A stretch of 64,000 bases of DNA from Scylla paramamosain. Its lineage: Eukaryota; Arthropoda; Malacostraca; Decapoda; Portunidae. Position numbers and translations under genes: made by a program. Under the pieces are notes generated by a model. It was not told where the DNA came from and made no database searches. It saw only the letters and a list, made by a program, of their open reading frames with translations. The stretch is taken from contig NC_087152.1 of assembly GCF_035594125.1 (NCBI RefSeq), forward strand, positions 7,302,501-7,366,500, in the 5' to 3' direction. This document shows, piece by piece, positions 61,026 through 64,000 of the stretch; position 1 is the stretch's first letter; every line of letters begins with the position of its first letter.

Positions 61026-63198
61026 ATCTTTCACACACCTTTGCTCGTCCAGGAAACAATTAGTCGCCTGGCAGCACCAGTGGCAAGGCGTGTGTTGCTG
61101 CCCGTCTGCACCACAGCAAACAAATTAATGCGTCCCTTGCCGGTCGTCTATCACACATTTTTACATCCACTCTCATATGTTTATTTGGTTTGATTCTTGA
61201 GGAAAGAATGCCGTGAGGGAGGTGGCAGGAATAGTAGATTGTGTTACTTTCATATACTAGCTGTGTAAGTCATTATTTCTATTAGGCTGTCTTGTCTTTC
61301 TTATGGTCAATGTTAGTTAGCAAGGTTTATCGCTCCCAAGAAAAAAAAAAGTGATAAAAGAAATGGTTCCAATTGGGTCAGTTAATTTAATTCTAGAGGT
61401 CGTCTTAAAGTAGTTTACGTTATAGGAAGATAAAAAAAATCTAGGCAAAGATTTCAGACCCTCATTCAATTCATAACCACAACAGATGAAGTATTAGGAC
61501 ACCAACAGACCCACACAAATGCACGACCTTGAAAATTCAATAGCTTTTCATATACGCAAGCTAAACCTAACCCAACACATCACAGGCATCAACACCAACA
61601 GTATTTTTCCATCACTGAGTATCAACACGAGCAAAACTTTTTACCAATATAGCGTCAGCAGCACCAGCAACTTTCCATCACAGTTATCAACACCAGCAGT
61701 ACTTTCCTCATTAGTGAGGGCGGGAGTGAGGCAGGGGCTTCTTTTTGACAGCTGTAAGGGAGTGGCGGGAAACGATGGAGGCAGGGTGATGAGTGCAGGG
61801 CCTCAGGAGGTGCTCAGAGGGATGCTAGGGCGGGAAAGTAGGGCAGGTGCACGCGAGGGTGATGAGAGGAAGACCTTGGGAGGAGAGTGGAAGGTATGTG
61901 TGGTTGTTTAGATGGGAGGAGGACAAGTATACGCGAGGGAGAGGCGTGGTGGATTGCAAGTTAATTAGGAAAGGGAAAAAAGCATATAGAGGAATGTGAG
62001 GGAATTGAAGGTCGTGTGATGTTTGGCTGAAAAAAAAAGTTATTTGGTTAATTTTTTTCAGGTGTTTTGGAATGTTAACGCTTACTCGTGTCAATATCCT
62101 ATTTTTTTTTTTTTTATTCCCCATTCAAGGTTGGCATAATATTTTCGTATGTTGTACTATACATGTTTTTCTTTATTCATTCTCTCGTCTTTAATATCCT
62201 GTCCAATTCGTGTGCTTTCCGTAAACGCATTGGTGTTAAAAAATGTGCGTACGTTTCTTTATCACTTACACGTAAGTCAGGTAAAGTTATTCGTCTTTCT
62301 TATGATTATCTGTTTTTCCCTTCCTTTGTTCAGGTGGTACAGTGCGTTGATTCGCTTTTAACACCTTTATTTTATTCTCTCTCTTTAATGGTGAATAGCT
62401 TCTTTGTGCTCTTATTTACTTAAGCGGATTCTGTTTGCATGGTTGTACTTCAGTCGCACTTGGAGCTTTCTTTACCCAGAGTGAATAAATTTATATCCTG
62501 CATTTCTCATCGTATATTTTTTTCCCAGAGTAAATTTTATATCCGACATTTATTTATCGTTTATTCTGATGTGTAAGCCTTTTAATGATTTCCATCATCT
62601 TTATCTATCCCTTCTAAAATTTTCGTAACTTAAGATGCTGAATTATCCTTTACCTTCCTGCTTCGTTTATTGTTTTCCTTCCTACGAGTGACGAAGTAAA
62701 GCGAATAACATCCTCGGTGCAGGAGAAAGCAGAGTGATAAGTGCAGCTGTACTGAATAGATTAATACCCGATGACCGCTGGCTAATGAGCTGCATATAAA
62801 GTTGGCTTAAAACAGCACAAGAAAGCGGCGAATGAATAGGGAATGTGCTAATACTTGTGATGTAACACCAAGACCAGCAGAGGAACTAAAAATTAAATTC
62901 TTTGCTAAAACAACTATTTCCTGAACGAGGAAAACAAATAGTTTGCTTCGTGGATGAATTATGCTAATACTGTTTTTACATCCAAGCGGTCATATGATGT
63001 CAGAACGGAAGGAGGAGTGAGAAAGCAGTGAAAGATAAATGAAATCCAATGGAATAGTAACAGAATGAAGCAGCGGCGGAGGTGGGCGGGAGTGCATCCA
63101 GAAAGGCCCTTGAAAGACTGTCACTGCTCACAAAGGATATCGTAAAGGAAGGAAAGGAGATGGCAGTGAGAGCAAAAGAACAAAAGAAAAGAAGGAAA

Positions 63199-63200
<2 letters not shown>
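61022..63200. other. Unique DNA with a short ACA/CAGCA-rich repeat
   Basis: At 61583-61710, ATCAACACCAACAG, ATCAACACGAGCA and ATCAACACCAGCAG blocks recur about every 40-60 bp, forming a small degenerate tandem repeat. No gene is recognisable elsewhere. Confidence 0.5.
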
Positions 63201-63202
<2 letters not shown>

Positions 63203-63288
<86 letters not shown>

Positions 63289-63426
63289 GACGTGGGAATG
63301 GGGGAGTGGTGTGTGCAGAAAGAGGAATTTTGAGTAGGACCAAGAGGAGCATTTTTTTCCCGCGGCCTCGGAAAAGACAGGTACCTTGAAAATGGCGGAA
63401 AATTGAGAACTGATTCACTTTCTTAA

Positions 63427-63491
<65 letters not shown>
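63203..63491. repeat. (GA)n and (CT)n inverted pair
   Basis: GA at 63203-63285 and CT at 63429-63491, complementary and separated by about 143 bp. Confidence 0.98.
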
Positions 63492-63494
<3 letters not shown>

Positions 63495-63600
63495 GGCAGT
63501 CCCCGTATTACTTACTTATCTGTATCCCCTATAATCTTTATCCATAAATTCATCTAATCTTCTTTTAAAACCCCATATTGACTTGGTACTAAATCAGAGT
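63491..63600 (-). mobile_element. Non-LTR retrotransposon 3'-end remnant, copy 5
   Basis: On the minus strand the sequence runs from a segment like Pro-Ser-Gln-Tyr-Gly through AAAAGAAGATTAGATGAATT to GGGGACTGCCATAAG at its end. It matches copies 1 and 2 and stops at the CT array at 63429-63491. Confidence 0.6.
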
Positions 63601-63872
63601 GGAGTTTCCTTTCCTTCTCTCCTTCCGTCACTGGTTACTCATCTTCCTGCCTGTTGCTTCTTTTCCCCTCCAGTGTCACTCTTTCCTCTGCTCTCTCACC
63701 CACTCCCCTGCTTCCTGCTTTAGTTCCTCTGTTCTCTCTCTCCGTTTTCTTACACCTTTCTTGCCGCTCAGTCAGTGTTTCTCTCCGCCTCCAGTAGAAT
63801 TGAGCTATTTGTCTCCTTTCATAAACATACCATCTTTATTTCTAGGATATGTTGCTATAGGCTGCTGAAGTT

Positions 63873-63877
63873 GCACA

Positions 63878-63930
<53 letters not shown>
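63873..63930. repeat. (CA)n microsatellite
   Basis: CA array with one CCC slip at its left end. The stretch 63601-63870 before it is pyrimidine-rich with no gene. Confidence 0.97.
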
Positions 63931-63933
<3 letters not shown>

Positions 63934-64000
63934 GTAGATACTCTGGAGAATGTAATGAAATAGAATCTATTCTTTTTTTTATGGATTATAGAGGCCTACC

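Overview
The window is eukaryotic, repeat-rich and gene-poor, most likely nuclear DNA from a decapod crustacean. Brachyuran crab is my best guess, with low certainty. The reasons are the extreme density of long perfect dinucleotide arrays (GA/CT, CA/GT, AT) plus trinucleotide clusters, interstitial CCTAA/TTAGG motifs (the arthropod telomere unit), and decaying non-LTR retrotransposon 3' ends. I find no host protein-coding gene, no rRNA and no convincing functional tRNA. Most long open frames are translations of microsatellites (Leu-Ser, Arg-Glu, His-Thr, Cys-Val polymers) and are not genes.

The one well-supported gene lies in an LTR retrotransposon at 50731-54536. Two 229-bp LTRs read as identical, a GCTAC target-site duplication flanks them, a primer-binding site and a polypurine tract sit in the right places, and a single 1053-codon frame starts at 51009. 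The frame encodes gag, aspartic protease and integrase. The reverse transcriptase and RNase H that should lie between protease and integrase are missing, without any break in the frame. The element therefore looks young, structurally intact and non-autonomous.

Other mobile DNA: a broken non-LTR reverse transcriptase (about 41330-42514); five remnants of the 3' end of one non-LTR family (560-845 minus, 1516-1700 plus, 7430-7490 plus, 33570-33760 plus, 63491-63600 minus) and a possible sixth (35190-35250); two foldback, MITE-like elements (5719-5980 and 43902-44123) and a half copy (58389-58485); and a weak tRNA-like, possibly SINE, segment near 6055-6165.

Between these, much of the apparently unique DNA consists of old, diverged local tandem duplications whose period is repeatedly about 130-160 bp, such as 805-1090, 4447-4930, 11747-12250, 12301-12490, 12690-12921, 15488-15722, 26551-26790, 39761-40110, 48705-49100 and 54790-54970. 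Younger duplications involve microsatellites (24435-24542, 28571-28680, 43251-43618). At 58535-58960 a C-rich block with degenerate CCTAA pentamers interrupts the landscape. Layout: 1-50 kb is microsatellite-dense desert with remnants, 50.7-54.5 kb is the LTR element, and 54.5-64 kb is desert again with trinucleotide arrays and the telomere-like block.
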